Assembly: GCA_017449065.1 (NCBI GenBank)
Contig: JAFSKF010000053.1
Span: 62,001-126,000, forward strand
Direction: 5' to 3'
DNA from: Bacteroidales bacterium
GTDB lineage: Bacteria > Bacteroidota > Bacteroidia > Bacteroidales > UBA3663
Length of the DNA stretch: 64,000 nucleotides
Shown: in pieces, positions 24,877-34,939 of the stretch
Position numbering within the stretch: position 1 is the first letter of the stretch
Layout: every line of letters begins with the position of its first letter
Made by a program: the position numbers and the translations under genes
The notes under the pieces: generated by a model
Databases searched by the model: none
The model's input: the letters and a program-made list of their open reading frames with translations, nothing else
What the model was told of the DNA's origin: nothing

Positions 24877-24895
24877 TTTCTAATTCTTGAAGTAT

Positions 24896-26335
24896 ATGAA
24901 AATTCAGAAATATATTTTCGGAGCAAAGGCCCTGCTTATGGCAGGTGCCCTTGCATCGTGCACCGAAGGCAACGATTGGGAGAGCGATTCGTCGTTCAGC
25001 CGCTTGTTCGGTGTCAGCGACTTGGCGGTAACGGAAGGTGCCCTTACTGCAGATGTTTCGTTTACCGGAGTCAGTGGTGCTGAATATTACACCATTCAGC
25101 TGGATGCTGATTCGACGGCTTTGTACGATGGAAACGCTTCTATCAGTATCAATTCCGACGGGACTTCGTGCACCGTGAGCGGACTCACCGCAAGCACACC
25201 TTATTATATGCGTGTTCAGGCTTGTTCCACGAAGAAGAATCCTTCCAAGTGGGTCTATTTCCAGAAGACATCCAGCGGCTCGCTGGTGAATTATTTCAAA
25301 ACCAATGCAGAAGCCATCTTGGAGGCAGATGCCGCTTTGGCCACTTCCAGTTCCGCCAGAGTCACTTGGGATGCCGCAGGTTTTGCTGTAACCCATTTGG
25401 TGGTTTTTGCCGGTGACATGGAGCCCGATACCATCTATCTGGATGCTGCCGCTATTGAGGCTCAGGCTTACACGCTGACCGGTTTGGAGGAATCTACCGT
25501 CTATACCGTTAAGATCTACAATGGCGATGTCTGCCGTGGTACGGTTTCGGTGACTACAGCTGCAGGTATTCTTTCGGTTTATGCTAAGGATAGTATTACC
25601 ATCGTTGCCAAGTGGACGGCAGGTGCTACCGTATCGCATGTGGTGGTTACCGATAGCTTAGACAACAGCACGTCTTACCCGGTTCCATCCGGTCAGGATT
25701 CGTTGATCATCAAGCCGGTGAACCCGCGTTCTGCCTATGTTGTTGCCTTGTATAACGACACAGAGCGTTTGGGCAAACAATCGCTGGTTACTCCTGCCGG
25801 CGACGGTTCTTCTACTCCGGGCGACGATCCGGGTGAAGACAATCCTTCGGGTGACGATCCGACCGGCGTTTCGCTGACGGGCGACGTGATTACATTTACT
25901 GCAGGTTCTGTTTCTCAGGAAACCTATACGGTGGGTGACCTCAGCTTCGTTGTCGATGCGACAAGTGCAATCACCATTGAAGCGAACAGTCAGTATTTCG
26001 GAAATGCTGATCACTATATCAACTACACCACACGTTTCAAGAGTGGCAAGACTTCTTCCAGCCGCAAGCTTTCGGTAGTGGTTACCAAACCGGGTACGCT
26101 TTATATCGCCGCCCGTTCGGGCAGCAGTAGTGAGACCCGAAACCTGAGTATCGAGGGTCTTTCCGTCGATTTGTCGGACAGTAACGCTATCGATGCTACC
26201 GTCAAGACGGCTGATGGAAGCACCGCTGTGAAGAAGGTATTCCCAATCTATTCGGTCGAGCTGGAGGCAGGAACCCACTCTCTTGCCTTGGGCGCTTCCA
26301 TTAACATTTACGGTCTGAAGTTCGTTGCCAAATAA
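24896..26335 (+). CDS. surface lipoprotein with fibronectin type III-like domains (glycan-binding candidate)
   Basis: 479 residues from ATG at 24896; a TTG three codons upstream is in frame but unlikely. Lipobox Cys22 (GALASC). Fn3-like repeats (VSGLTASTPYYMRVQA, and TLTGLEESTVYTVKIYNG further on) occupy about residues 35-300. An Asp/Gly/Pro-rich linker (about 304-325) leads to a C-terminal beta-sandwich resembling modules found in Bacteroidetes pectinolytic proteins. In SusE/SusF position, it probably binds the polysaccharide at the cell surface; binding is inferred. Confidence 0.75.
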   Translation: MKIQKYIFGAKALLMAGALASCTEGNDWESDSSFSRLFGVSDLAVTEGALTADVSFTGVSGAEYYTIQLDADSTALYDGNASISINSDGTSCTVSGLTASTPYYMRVQACSTKKNPSKWVYFQKTSSGSLVNYFKTNAEAILEADAALATSSSARVTWDAAGFAVTHLVVFAGDMEPDTIYLDAAAIEAQAYTLTGLEESTVYTVKIYNGDVCRGTVSVTTAAGILSVYAKDSITIVAKWTAGATVSHVVVTDSLDNSTSYPVPSGQDSLIIKPVNPRSAYVVALYNDTERLGKQSLVTPAGDGSSTPGDDPGEDNPSGDDPTGVSLTGDVITFTAGSVSQETYTVGDLSFVVDATSAITIEANSQYFGNADHYINYTTRFKSGKTSSSRKLSVVVTKPGTLYIAARSGSSSETRNLSIEGLSVDLSDSNAIDATVKTADGSTAVKKVFPIYSVELEAGTHSLALGASINIYGLKFVAK

Positions 26336-26373
26336 GGGCAACGGGCTTCAGCCTTTATTTCAATCATGCAGTG

Positions 26374-27960
26374 ATGTTGAAACGGTTTTTCTTTCCGATT
26401 CTTGTATTTTTGGCTTTGTGCTCAGGCGTAACGGATGCAGAGGCGCAGGGCCAGTTGCAAACGGCAGCCTTCCCGGGTGCTGAGGGCTTTGGCAGATATA
26501 CCAGCGGCGGACGTGGCGGAAAGGTGTATCACGTAACTACGCTCGAGGACACAGAACATCGGGGGTCTTTGCGTTGGGCCATCAAGCGGGAGGGTCCGCG
26601 CACCATCGTGTTCGATGTGGCAGGAAACATTGAGCTCATCAAGCCGCTTGTTATCAGAAACGATTCCATCACCATTGCCGGACAGACGGCACCCGGCGAC
26701 GGTATCTGTCTGAAGAATTATCCGCTCCGCATCGAGGCATCGAATGTGATTCTCCGGTTCATCCGCTGCCGGTTGGGCTACGACAAGCCCGATCAGGAAG
26801 GGGATGCCATCACGGCCTATTCGAAAAACAATTCCCTGCATGATGTGATTATCGATCATTGCTCTGCTTCCTGGTCCGTCGATGAATGTTTTTCAGCCTA
26901 TGGCATCCGCAACCTGACGGTACAGTGGTGCTTCATCGAAGAAAGTCTCTTCAATTCCGGTCATCACAAGGGCGCTCATGGTTTCGGTGGATTATGGGGC
27001 GGTGCACCTGCCACCTTCCATCACAATCTGGTGGCACACCATTCGTCGCGTGTGCCCCGTTTGTGCGGATCAAGGTTCTCGAACGATGCAGAAGCAGAGA
27101 AAGTGGATCTCCGCAATAATGTGTTCTACAATTGGGGACCCACCAATGGCGGTTATGGCGGCGATGGCGGACAGTTCAACTTCGTGAACAATTACTATAA
27201 ACCGGGTCCGCGCACCATTCGGGGAAAACAGATGGATTCCAAGACCGGCAAGGAAAAAGAAGGAACAGCGGTCGTTTACCGTTTGTTCCAGCCTAATGGC
27301 GATCCTGGCGGGAATGCACAGCCCAAAGGTGTGTGGGGCAAGTTCTATATGAGCGGTAACTTTCTGGATACTTCGGTGGAAGGCATGACACCCGGGCAGA
27401 AGTTTGCCTGCTTCAAGGTGAACGAGAACAACTACGAAGGCTTGATTCCGGGCAGTGTGGATAAAGTGCCTCTGCCGGAGGGCGGAAAGAGTGCCCTCAT
27501 TATGGATGAGCCTTTCGACCCGGGTCAGATCAAGACGCATCCGGCTGATGTGGCGTATGCTCTGGTCATCAATCTGGGCGGTTGCTCTTTGTCGCGCGAC
27601 ACGGTGGATGCCCGCATTGCCCGCGAGACCTACAACGGCACCTACACCTATACCGGTTCCACTTACAAACGAAAATACACCACCAATTCGAAAGGCGATA
27701 CCGACATCAACCTGTATTCCAAATACGGTATCATCGACAAGCCTTCCGATGTGGGTGGATGGCCGGAACTGAAGGCAACCGAGGATCAGATTGCCTTGGT
27801 GAGCAAGGACGAAAACGAAAACGGTATTCCCGACGGATGGGAGACGGGCTACTTCGGTTCGCTGGTCGATGGAAACGGTCACGATAAGAATCCCCGATAC
27901 ACCAATCTTGAGGTCTATCTGAATTGGATTGTTTCCGACATCATCAAGGCGCAGCGATAA
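26374..27960 (+). CDS. pectate lyase, polysaccharide lyase family 1-like
   Basis: 528 residues from ATG at 26374 (a GTG one codon before is possible). Signal peptide to about residue 24, then the PL1-type parallel beta-helix: AAFPGAEGFGRYTSGGRGGK, RTIVFDVAGNIEL, TIAGQTAPGDGICLKNYPL, DHCSASWSVDECFS and HHNLVAHHSSRVPRLCG. The enzyme cleaves polygalacturonate by beta-elimination, probably in the periplasm or at the surface. The C-terminal DENENGIPDGWE segment with YTNLEVYLNW is a short Ca-binding-like end common in these lyases. It identifies the locus as pectin-directed. Confidence 0.9.
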   Translation: MLKRFFFPILVFLALCSGVTDAEAQGQLQTAAFPGAEGFGRYTSGGRGGKVYHVTTLEDTEHRGSLRWAIKREGPRTIVFDVAGNIELIKPLVIRNDSITIAGQTAPGDGICLKNYPLRIEASNVILRFIRCRLGYDKPDQEGDAITAYSKNNSLHDVIIDHCSASWSVDECFSAYGIRNLTVQWCFIEESLFNSGHHKGAHGFGGLWGGAPATFHHNLVAHHSSRVPRLCGSRFSNDAEAEKVDLRNNVFYNWGPTNGGYGGDGGQFNFVNNYYKPGPRTIRGKQMDSKTGKEKEGTAVVYRLFQPNGDPGGNAQPKGVWGKFYMSGNFLDTSVEGMTPGQKFACFKVNENNYEGLIPGSVDKVPLPEGGKSALIMDEPFDPGQIKTHPADVAYALVINLGGCSLSRDTVDARIARETYNGTYTYTGSTYKRKYTTNSKGDTDINLYSKYGIIDKPSDVGGWPELKATEDQIALVSKDENENGIPDGWETGYFGSLVDGNGHDKNPRYTNLEVYLNWIVSDIIKAQR

Positions 27961-28083
27961 TCGGAATATTGTCGATAATTTAGGCAGTGCAATCCATTTT
28001 TTTGCATTTTTTCACCCGTTTTTGATTAAAACAGGCCGGTAAAGCAAAAAAAATGATGTTTTTTCACTATTTTTTCACTTTTT

Positions 28084-28115
28084 TTTGGTGGTATGAAAAA
28101 AAGTGGCTAATTTTG
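28084..28115 (+). promoter_or_regulatory. promoter of the second susCD locus
   Basis: TTTG (28084-28087), a 20-base spacer and TAATTTTG (28108-28115). The leader to the ATG at 28205 is about 83 bases. Confidence 0.75.
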
Positions 28116-28204
28116 CCGCGTCTAAATTGCAAAATCAGCTCTCTTTGTAATTTGCTTAATTCATAACAAAAATAAATATTTACTAACTTAATCCATTAAA
28201 GCGC

Positions 28205-31200
28205 ATGAAAAGCGGTACATCTAAGATGTCTTCTTTCTGCAAATCCACAGTGCTGACGCTTGTCCTTGCGATGAGCGGTGTTGTTGCGTTTGCACAGTCG
28301 AAGACGGTAAGCGGTACGATTCTCGACGACTTTGGTGATCCTGTTTTGGGTGCCAATGTTGTGATTGAGGGAACAACAATCGGTGTAACTACCGATATGG
28401 ATGGTAACTTCATTTTGAAGGATGTTCCAGAGAATGCCAAGTTGAAAGTTACGTTTATCGGTTATGCACCGGAAACGATTGCTGTAGCTGGCAAATCAAA
28501 AATTTCTGTCACTCTTCATGAGGATGTCACAACATTGGACGAAGTCGTAGCCGTGGGTTACGGTACCATGAAGAAATCCGATCTGACCGGTTCCATTTCT
28601 TCGGTAGGAACGGACAAGCTGGTTGCCAAAGGTGCTCCTACTGTTATGGAGAACCTTCAAGGTTCCACTCCTGGTGTGAACATCACGATGCCTGGTGGTC
28701 GTCTCGGCTCTTCTCCCTCTATTGAAATCCGTGGTAAGTCTTCCATTAACTCGAGCACCACTCCTCTGTATGTTGTGGATGGTGTGATGTGCGATGATAT
28801 CGATTGGTTGAATCCTCAGGATATCGAAAGAATCGATGTGCTGAAAGACGCTTCTTCTACCGCTATCTATGGTTCACGTGCTACTGCCGGTGTCCTGATG
28901 GTTACCACCAAGTCAGGTAGCACCATTAAGAAGGATTCTAAAGCAAACATCAATTACGACGGATATTACGGTTGGAGTCAGGTGGCTCGCATGCCTGATT
29001 TCATGGATGGTCAGCAGTTCTATAACTATCGCTTCCTGAAGTTCCTGGCTCCGTCGGTTTCCAACTCTTCCGCACAGGCTAATCCGGCTTCTCCTACTTA
29101 CGACTTCACCAGCGCATCTGTCCTTGAGCAGTGCCTCTTGGCCTATCAGGCAGGAAATTCTTCGGCCGGCTACGCACTGAAGAATATGCTGGCAAATGGT
29201 GCGACTACCGATTGGGCCGATCTCGTCACCAAGAGCGGAAAGCAGCAGAACCATTATGTTTCGGTCAGCGGTTCCAGCGAAAAGATCAACTATCATGTAG
29301 GTGTAGGCTATAATGAAGAGACCGGTATCTACGAAGGAGATTCACGGCGCCGCTTGAACTTGAAAGGTTCTATCGACGGCAAGGTGAATAATTATGTCAG
29401 TGTAGGCTTTAATGTCAATTTGGCTCGTCAGGTGAACAAATATGCCGACGATACGGCTGTTCAGTACGCTTATCGCATGAATCCGTTTATGATTCCTTAC
29501 GATGCCAACGGTGTGAAGAACATCAAACCGGGCAACTATGAGGCTTTGGGAACCGATCCTTCCTACCAGTTCTCCGATCAGGTGAGTCCGCTGAAGTATA
29601 TGGACAACTCGCAAAAGCAGCGTGAAACTTGGCGAATTCTGGGCAATTTCTATGTGCAGATCGATTTTATGAAGGGACTGAACTTCAAGAGCACCTTCTC
29701 TCCTAACTTCAACTACTATCGCACGGGTTCTATATCCGGTATTGCCGATCCGGACAACGAAGGCTATACCTACGCGAACACTCCAATGAGCGACGAAGGA
29801 TGGAACACCATCAATCAGACAACCAACCGGAGCATTTCATACACATGGGACAATGTGCTTACCTATACACGCGATTTCGGCAAACATAACATCAATGCCA
29901 TGGGTCTGTTCTCGGCTCAGCAGGGTAATACCGAGAAACTGGTCTGGGAGGCCAATGATTACGAGATTTCCGGTTCCAAGTGGTGGAATATGTCGGCTGC
30001 AACCTATAATCAAGGCAACTCTTCTTCAAGTTATACGGAATACAGCATGCTTTCCTATGCTTTCCGTTTGAACTATAGTTATGCCGGCAAGTACATGGCA
30101 ACGGCAACTACCCGTTGGGATGGTTCCAGCAAGTTCGCCGACGGGCATCGTTGGGGCTCGTTCCCTTCCGCTGCCTTGGCTTGGCGTATATCCGGTGAAG
30201 ACTTTATGGCTGACACGCAGGATTGGCTGTCAAACCTGAAACTCCGTGCATCCTATGGTGTAACCGGTAATAATGCTGGTATCGGCAACTATGCTACACA
30301 GTCAACGGCTGCTGCAACATCCTACTATCCGTTCGGAGGCGTTTACTACAATGGCTATGCTTCTTCCGGTATTGTTGACAAGGAGCTCCAGTGGGAAAAG
30401 TCAAAGGAGCTCAACATCGGTCTTGACTATGGCTTCTTCAATAACCGCATCAGCGGAACTGTCGATTTCTATAAGAAAACCTCTGAAGACCTGCTTTACG
30501 AGGTAGAGTTGCCTCTTGAAGCTGGAGTGTCTTCTTCAGGAAGTGCTTTGAAGTTAACAACCAATGTCGGATCTGTAGAGAACAAGGGTGTGGAAATCAG
30601 TTTGACGACTGTGAATATCGACACCAAGAACTGGACATGGACCACGACCTTCAACTTCTCCCGCAACAAGAACAAAGTGAAGGAAATCAATGGAACTGGC
30701 GACCGTGTTGCTTCTGGTGTTACTGGTTCTCTCTTTGTCGGTTCATCGTCCAACGTCATCTGGGCATACCAGACCGACGGTATCGTATCAGACAAGATGA
30801 TAAGGGTTCCGAATACCGATGCTGCCCGCAATGCCGGTTATAATCCCGGCGAGAAGGTGAAGTCGAGCGAATATTATTATAATGTATATGGCTGGACAGA
30901 AGGCAATCCTATCATCCGCGATGTAAATGGTGACGGTTCGTTTGATACCGATAATGACCGTGTGATAACTACAGCCGATCCGAAGTTTACTGGTAGCTTC
31001 AGCACCACGCTCAGCTATAAGAACTGGGATTTGTCTATGTCGCTCTATGCCAAGATTGGTCAACATGCTTATTCTAATTTCTTGAGTGAATATCTGAACT
31101 GGGGTGACCGCGGCCGTCAGAAACTCAATGTTGACTACTACATTCCAGCCGGAACTCTGGTTGACTGCGACGGCGTGAATGCCGACGGCACCTACATCAA

Positions 31201-31540
31201 TCCGGTTTATCAGGAAACAACCCACTATGGTTCCTATCCTTTCCCGAACAACGGCGGAACCAATGGTTTCACAGGAAATTCCAAGACCTATTGGGATGAG
31301 GCCAAGTGTGTAGTCAAGACCTCGTTTGTCAAGGTCAAGAACATTACACTGGGTTATACTTTCGACAAGAAGTTGCTGAAACCATGGGGCTGTTCTAACC
31401 TCCGCCTATATGCTACGGTTACAAATCCGTTCGTATTTACCGACTATAAGGGCTTCGATCCTGAGTGGGCCGACGCATCTCTGAAGCAGGATGGTCCCTC
31501 TACCATTACCTATCAGATTGGTGCAAGTGTCAAGTTCTAA
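28205..31540 (+). CDS. SusC-family TonB-dependent outer membrane transporter (second locus)
   Basis: 1111 residues: signal peptide ending VVAFAQSK, a carboxypeptidase-regulatory-like domain (VSGTILDDFGDPVLGANV), TonB-box-like DEVVAVGYGTMKKSDLTGSI, plug domain and barrel ending YQIGASVKF. The first ~120 residues resemble those of the other SusC at 19595, but the barrels differ, suggesting a different ligand. It has its own consensus promoter and is followed 20 bases later by a SusD gene. Confidence 0.95.
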   Translation: MKSGTSKMSSFCKSTVLTLVLAMSGVVAFAQSKTVSGTILDDFGDPVLGANVVIEGTTIGVTTDMDGNFILKDVPENAKLKVTFIGYAPETIAVAGKSKISVTLHEDVTTLDEVVAVGYGTMKKSDLTGSISSVGTDKLVAKGAPTVMENLQGSTPGVNITMPGGRLGSSPSIEIRGKSSINSSTTPLYVVDGVMCDDIDWLNPQDIERIDVLKDASSTAIYGSRATAGVLMVTTKSGSTIKKDSKANINYDGYYGWSQVARMPDFMDGQQFYNYRFLKFLAPSVSNSSAQANPASPTYDFTSASVLEQCLLAYQAGNSSAGYALKNMLANGATTDWADLVTKSGKQQNHYVSVSGSSEKINYHVGVGYNEETGIYEGDSRRRLNLKGSIDGKVNNYVSVGFNVNLARQVNKYADDTAVQYAYRMNPFMIPYDANGVKNIKPGNYEALGTDPSYQFSDQVSPLKYMDNSQKQRETWRILGNFYVQIDFMKGLNFKSTFSPNFNYYRTGSISGIADPDNEGYTYANTPMSDEGWNTINQTTNRSISYTWDNVLTYTRDFGKHNINAMGLFSAQQGNTEKLVWEANDYEISGSKWWNMSAATYNQGNSSSSYTEYSMLSYAFRLNYSYAGKYMATATTRWDGSSKFADGHRWGSFPSAALAWRISGEDFMADTQDWLSNLKLRASYGVTGNNAGIGNYATQSTAAATSYYPFGGVYYNGYASSGIVDKELQWEKSKELNIGLDYGFFNNRISGTVDFYKKTSEDLLYEVELPLEAGVSSSGSALKLTTNVGSVENKGVEISLTTVNIDTKNWTWTTTFNFSRNKNKVKEINGTGDRVASGVTGSLFVGSSSNVIWAYQTDGIVSDKMIRVPNTDAARNAGYNPGEKVKSSEYYYNVYGWTEGNPIIRDVNGDGSFDTDNDRVITTADPKFTGSFSTTLSYKNWDLSMSLYAKIGQHAYSNFLSEYLNWGDRGRQKLNVDYYIPAGTLVDCDGVNADGTYINPVYQETTHYGSYPFPNNGGTNGFTGNSKTYWDEAKCVVKTSFVKVKNITLGYTFDKKLLKPWGCSNLRLYATVTNPFVFTDYKGFDPEWADASLKQDGPSTITYQIGASVKF

Positions 31541-31560
31541 TCTCCTAATCTTTTGAAGAA

Positions 31561-33348
31561 ATGAAAAAATCATTATATTTCTCAATGGCTGCCGCAGTTC
31601 TGACTGGTGCTATGCTTACCGGGTGCGACGACTTCCTGGAGGCTACTAACAAATCTGCAGGCGGACAGACAGCCGACGAATTCTTTACGTCCAACCCGAC
31701 ATCCATGCTGTACTCTGCCTATGCCTCTTTGCGTACGGTTAGCAATCAGTACATTATCTTTGAAGAAGGAACGGATCTGTATCAGAATACCCGAGGACAC
31801 TCTGCAAGTGCATTCGGTACCTATGCGCTGACTTCCGATAATAGCACGGTAAAGTCGCTGTATGTTAACCTGTATGGTGTTATCAATTATGCCAATGGCG
31901 TTATCAAGTACGCGAGCGAATCTTCGTTAGATGCAGCTGAGGCACATTTCCTGCGCGACTATTCTTATTTCCGTCTGGTACAGCATTTCGGTGCGGTTCC
32001 CTATGTAACCAGTTATATTGAAAGCGCCAGCCGTAACTATCCCCGTACATCGGTCGATGAAATCTATGCGAACCTGATAGAAGATCTGACTGCTTTGTAT
32101 AATCATGAAGCGTTGCCTGCCATGTCAGCACACGACGGTCATGTGTCCAAGCAGGCTGTCGCTGCCCTGCTGGCTAAGGTAGAGCTTGCCGCCGGCTGGG
32201 ATTTGAACACCACTCTGACCGATGCTGCCGCCGGTTCGTACAATGTTGATGCCACTTCTCATTTCACCGAGGCCGCTGCATGGGCTGAAAAAGCCATCAA
32301 TGGCGTGACCTTGTACTCCGCCTTCAACGACAAGTGGCTGCCTGCCAATGAGGCTACTAATCAGGAGGAAATCTTCTCCGTTCAGTTTGAAAGCGCCAAT
32401 GATCCCGACGGGGCCGGTTCCAATGACAATGTGCTGGCATTTACCTATGGCGGCTATCCAACTGGAACCGATAAAGCAGCTTTGAAGTATGTGAACAGCG
32501 ATTTCCAGCAGAGTGAAAAATCCATGTATCTGTTCGAAAAAGGTGATGCCCGTTATGAGGGAACTTTCATGACTACGTTCTTTGCCGGAGCAGAGGCCGA
32601 TTTGGCAGACGGATATATGGCTTATTACAATGGTGCCAGCGAGGATTCACACAAGATTGCCTGCAAGTGGTTCCCGTCTTATATGACACAGGCAGAATGC
32701 CAGGCTTGGATTGATGCCCACTTGTCTCAGTTGCAGAATTTGTCAGATTACAATTCAGCACTTTCCGGCTTCAAGGGCGCTTTGCTAACCTCCCCCAATG
32801 TAGTTGTTTGGACAATTACCGGAACTTCGCAGAGCAAATCAACCGTTTCGCTTGAGGCATTCAACTCGCAGACGGTCAATGGCACCTGTGTCAAGAAGCA
32901 TGACGATCCGAACGGTATCTATAATGATCAGTGCTATCGCAATATTGTGCTGCTTCATGCCAGTGAAATCTATCTGACTGCTGCCGAGGCTTACCTATTG
33001 GCTGGAAATACTTCAGCATTTTGGACAAAGGTCAACGCTATCCGCAATCGTGCAGGTCTGACGCCTCTAACGAACCTCTCGGCTTATGATCCTCAGTATG
33101 GTATTACCAGTGCTTATGGTACTACCACCGAACTCGATCTTCTTTTGGATGAACGTGCCCGTGAGTGCTATGCAGAGCAGACCCGTTGGGAGGATTTGCG
33201 CCGCACCAAGCAGTTGGTTCGCTACAATATTGTATTCAATAAGAGCCTTGCCTCTGCTTCCGATGTGAAATGGTTGCGTCCGATACCTGATGCTGAAATC
33301 CAGAATAACGATGCGATTTCCATCGAAGACCAGAATGAGGGCTATTGA
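31561..33348 (+). CDS. SusD-family outer membrane lipoprotein (second locus)
   Basis: 595 residues with lipobox Cys22 (AMLTGCDDF). SusD hallmarks: AEAHFLRDYSYFRLVQHFGAVP, AAEAYLLAGNTSAFWTKVNAIRNRAGL, and a C-terminal LDLLLDERARECYAEQTRWEDLRRT with an ending around WLRPIPDAEIQNN. It presents substrate to the SusC encoded just upstream. Ligand unknown. Confidence 0.94.
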   Translation: MKKSLYFSMAAAVLTGAMLTGCDDFLEATNKSAGGQTADEFFTSNPTSMLYSAYASLRTVSNQYIIFEEGTDLYQNTRGHSASAFGTYALTSDNSTVKSLYVNLYGVINYANGVIKYASESSLDAAEAHFLRDYSYFRLVQHFGAVPYVTSYIESASRNYPRTSVDEIYANLIEDLTALYNHEALPAMSAHDGHVSKQAVAALLAKVELAAGWDLNTTLTDAAAGSYNVDATSHFTEAAAWAEKAINGVTLYSAFNDKWLPANEATNQEEIFSVQFESANDPDGAGSNDNVLAFTYGGYPTGTDKAALKYVNSDFQQSEKSMYLFEKGDARYEGTFMTTFFAGAEADLADGYMAYYNGASEDSHKIACKWFPSYMTQAECQAWIDAHLSQLQNLSDYNSALSGFKGALLTSPNVVVWTITGTSQSKSTVSLEAFNSQTVNGTCVKKHDDPNGIYNDQCYRNIVLLHASEIYLTAAEAYLLAGNTSAFWTKVNAIRNRAGLTPLTNLSAYDPQYGITSAYGTTTELDLLLDERARECYAEQTRWEDLRRTKQLVRYNIVFNKSLASASDVKWLRPIPDAEIQNNDAISIEDQNEGY

Positions 33349-33375
33349 TTCTATAACTGCTAAAATTTGACTACA

Positions 33376-33867
33376 ATGAAAAAAATATTATTCAGTTTGT
33401 TCGCAGTTGCGGCTCTTTGTGCAGGTTTTGCGTCTTGCGACGATGATGACGACGACATCAATCGTGGCACGCACAAGGCTTCTCCGGCTGCAAATTTCGA
33501 GGGCGTTTATACAGGCTATTGGTCGGTGTTTGATGCCAGCAATGTGTTGGAACAGGAGAATATTCCGGGTTCTATTACCGTTACCAAGAACGATTCTGTG
33601 GCAACCATTGTGACGCTGATACTTGCTGCAGATGGTATTTCTGCTGTGAATGGCAAGTCGGGTGTGGGAAATATTGCCTGGGTCAACAATGATGCCAAGA
33701 TTTCGAATGCCAACGCATCCAATGGTTTCGGCAGTGTTTTCAGTGCCGATATTACTGATGCAGTTTTAAGCTTCAAGTTCAGCTTGTCTGTCCGATCCGG
33801 ACGTTCTACGGTTACCAAGTTCTATCAGTTTAAGAGCACGGAAGAACCGAGTGAATTGGCCCAGTAA
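33376..33867 (+). CDS. small lipoprotein of unknown function in the second susCD locus
   Basis: 163 residues from ATG at 33376. The signal ends in FASC (Cys21), followed by a run of Asp residues of the kind that often marks surface-exposed Bacteroidetes lipoproteins. The rest looks like a single beta-rich domain. It lies 27 bases after susD and is probably in the same transcript. Not recognised further. Confidence 0.7.
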   Translation: MKKILFSLFAVAALCAGFASCDDDDDDINRGTHKASPAANFEGVYTGYWSVFDASNVLEQENIPGSITVTKNDSVATIVTLILAADGISAVNGKSGVGNIAWVNNDAKISNANASNGFGSVFSADITDAVLSFKFSLSVRSGRSTVTKFYQFKSTEEPSELAQ

Positions 33868-33880
33868 GATACACTATAAT

Positions 33881-33911
33881 GGTTTTCCGGAGAAACAACC
33901 TCCGGAAAACC
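33881..33911 (+). terminator. 12-bp hairpin after the small lipoprotein gene
   Basis: GGTTTTCCGGAG (33881-33892) and CTCCGGAAAACC (33900-33911) are perfect inverted copies around a 7-base loop. No T run follows, so it may act as a partial terminator or an mRNA-stabilising end rather than a strong stop. Confidence 0.6.
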
Positions 33912-33964
33912 ATCATGATAAAATCATTCAATTAACCACATTATTAACCTTTTAAAACCATTTA

Positions 33965-34900
33965 ATGATGAAGAAACTTTTACTTCTTTCTGCAGCTTGT
34001 GTTGTTATGGCTGCTAATGCACAGACCGAATCTGCATTCATGGATCCAGTTGCTACTTTGGGAGAAGGTGCAAAAGACGCGGCTGTTGCTGTTACTGCAG
34101 GTACCGTTTTCTGCCAGTCTGCCAATATTAAGATGGAGGCTGCTTGGGACGACACTTACAAGATTGTTGCTTTGGCAGGTGAAAACGATCCTGTTAAGGC
34201 TTTGACCATTGATGGCGTTACCTATACTGCCACCACAGGAGTTCAGGGTCAGACCAATCCTAAAGAGAACTCTTTGCTGACGGGTGGTCAGAACTCAGGT
34301 GCCGTTTTCAAATTTGAGGTAGCTGCTGACGGTTATCTTTACGTTTTCGGTAAGTTCACTTTCAACAAGAACTACTATGTTTGGGAAGGTGACGTTGCCA
34401 ATGGTGCCGGTATGGCTGTTGCTTACACAATGACCGCTTATACCGTCGCTGACGGTTCTAAGGTTGGTTACTCTTTGCCAGCTGACGAACTGGGTTACTA
34501 CGCTGCTATGGGTTACAATGATGAAGGTGTAGCAAATTTCACCTCCAATCCAACCTATGACAATGGTACTCAGTATCTCTTTGCCGGACAGAAGGACGGT
34601 GTAGGTATCGATGCTACATGGACTTCTGGCAACGCCCTTGGCGTTATCAGCTTCCCAGTTTACAAAGAGGCTGGTCAGTACTTCGTAAACGCTTGCGGTT
34701 CGAAGGTTACTTGCGACGGTTTCGTATTCATCCCGGGTGCAACTGCTGCTGCTACTATCGGTGCCGGTGAGGCTGCTTTGAATGAGATCGCTGCTGACAA
34801 TGCTAACGGCAAGGTTGCTTACAACATTCTTGGTCAGCGCGTAGCTGCTAACACTCGCGGTCTTGTTATCGTTAACGGCAAGAAGGTGATCAATAAGTAA
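33965..34900 (+). CDS. secreted protein with sorting-type C-terminal tail
   Basis: 311 residues. Signal peptide (cleavage near ANAQ), a beta-rich body rich in Gly, Ala, Thr and Val, and a short C-terminal module YNILGQRVAANTRGLVIVNG ending GKKVINK. That tail resembles the Prevotella type A sorting tails associated with type IX secretion; its use here is inference. It closes the second susCD locus after a hairpin. No catalytic motif recognised. Codon use is strongly biased to GCT/GTT, as in highly expressed genes. Confidence 0.65.
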   Translation: MMKKLLLLSAACVVMAANAQTESAFMDPVATLGEGAKDAAVAVTAGTVFCQSANIKMEAAWDDTYKIVALAGENDPVKALTIDGVTYTATTGVQGQTNPKENSLLTGGQNSGAVFKFEVAADGYLYVFGKFTFNKNYYVWEGDVANGAGMAVAYTMTAYTVADGSKVGYSLPADELGYYAAMGYNDEGVANFTSNPTYDNGTQYLFAGQKDGVGIDATWTSGNALGVISFPVYKEAGQYFVNACGSKVTCDGFVFIPGATAAATIGAGEAALNEIAADNANGKVAYNILGQRVAANTRGLVIVNGKKVINK

Positions 34901-34939
34901 TCATCCGATTTTCCGGTTATACAGATAACCATACTACAG

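Noticed and set aside
24887..24895. TTG start for the Fn3-type lipoprotein
   Set aside because: ATG three codons later starts a standard lipoprotein signal; the same reasoning moved the start from 33367 to 33376.
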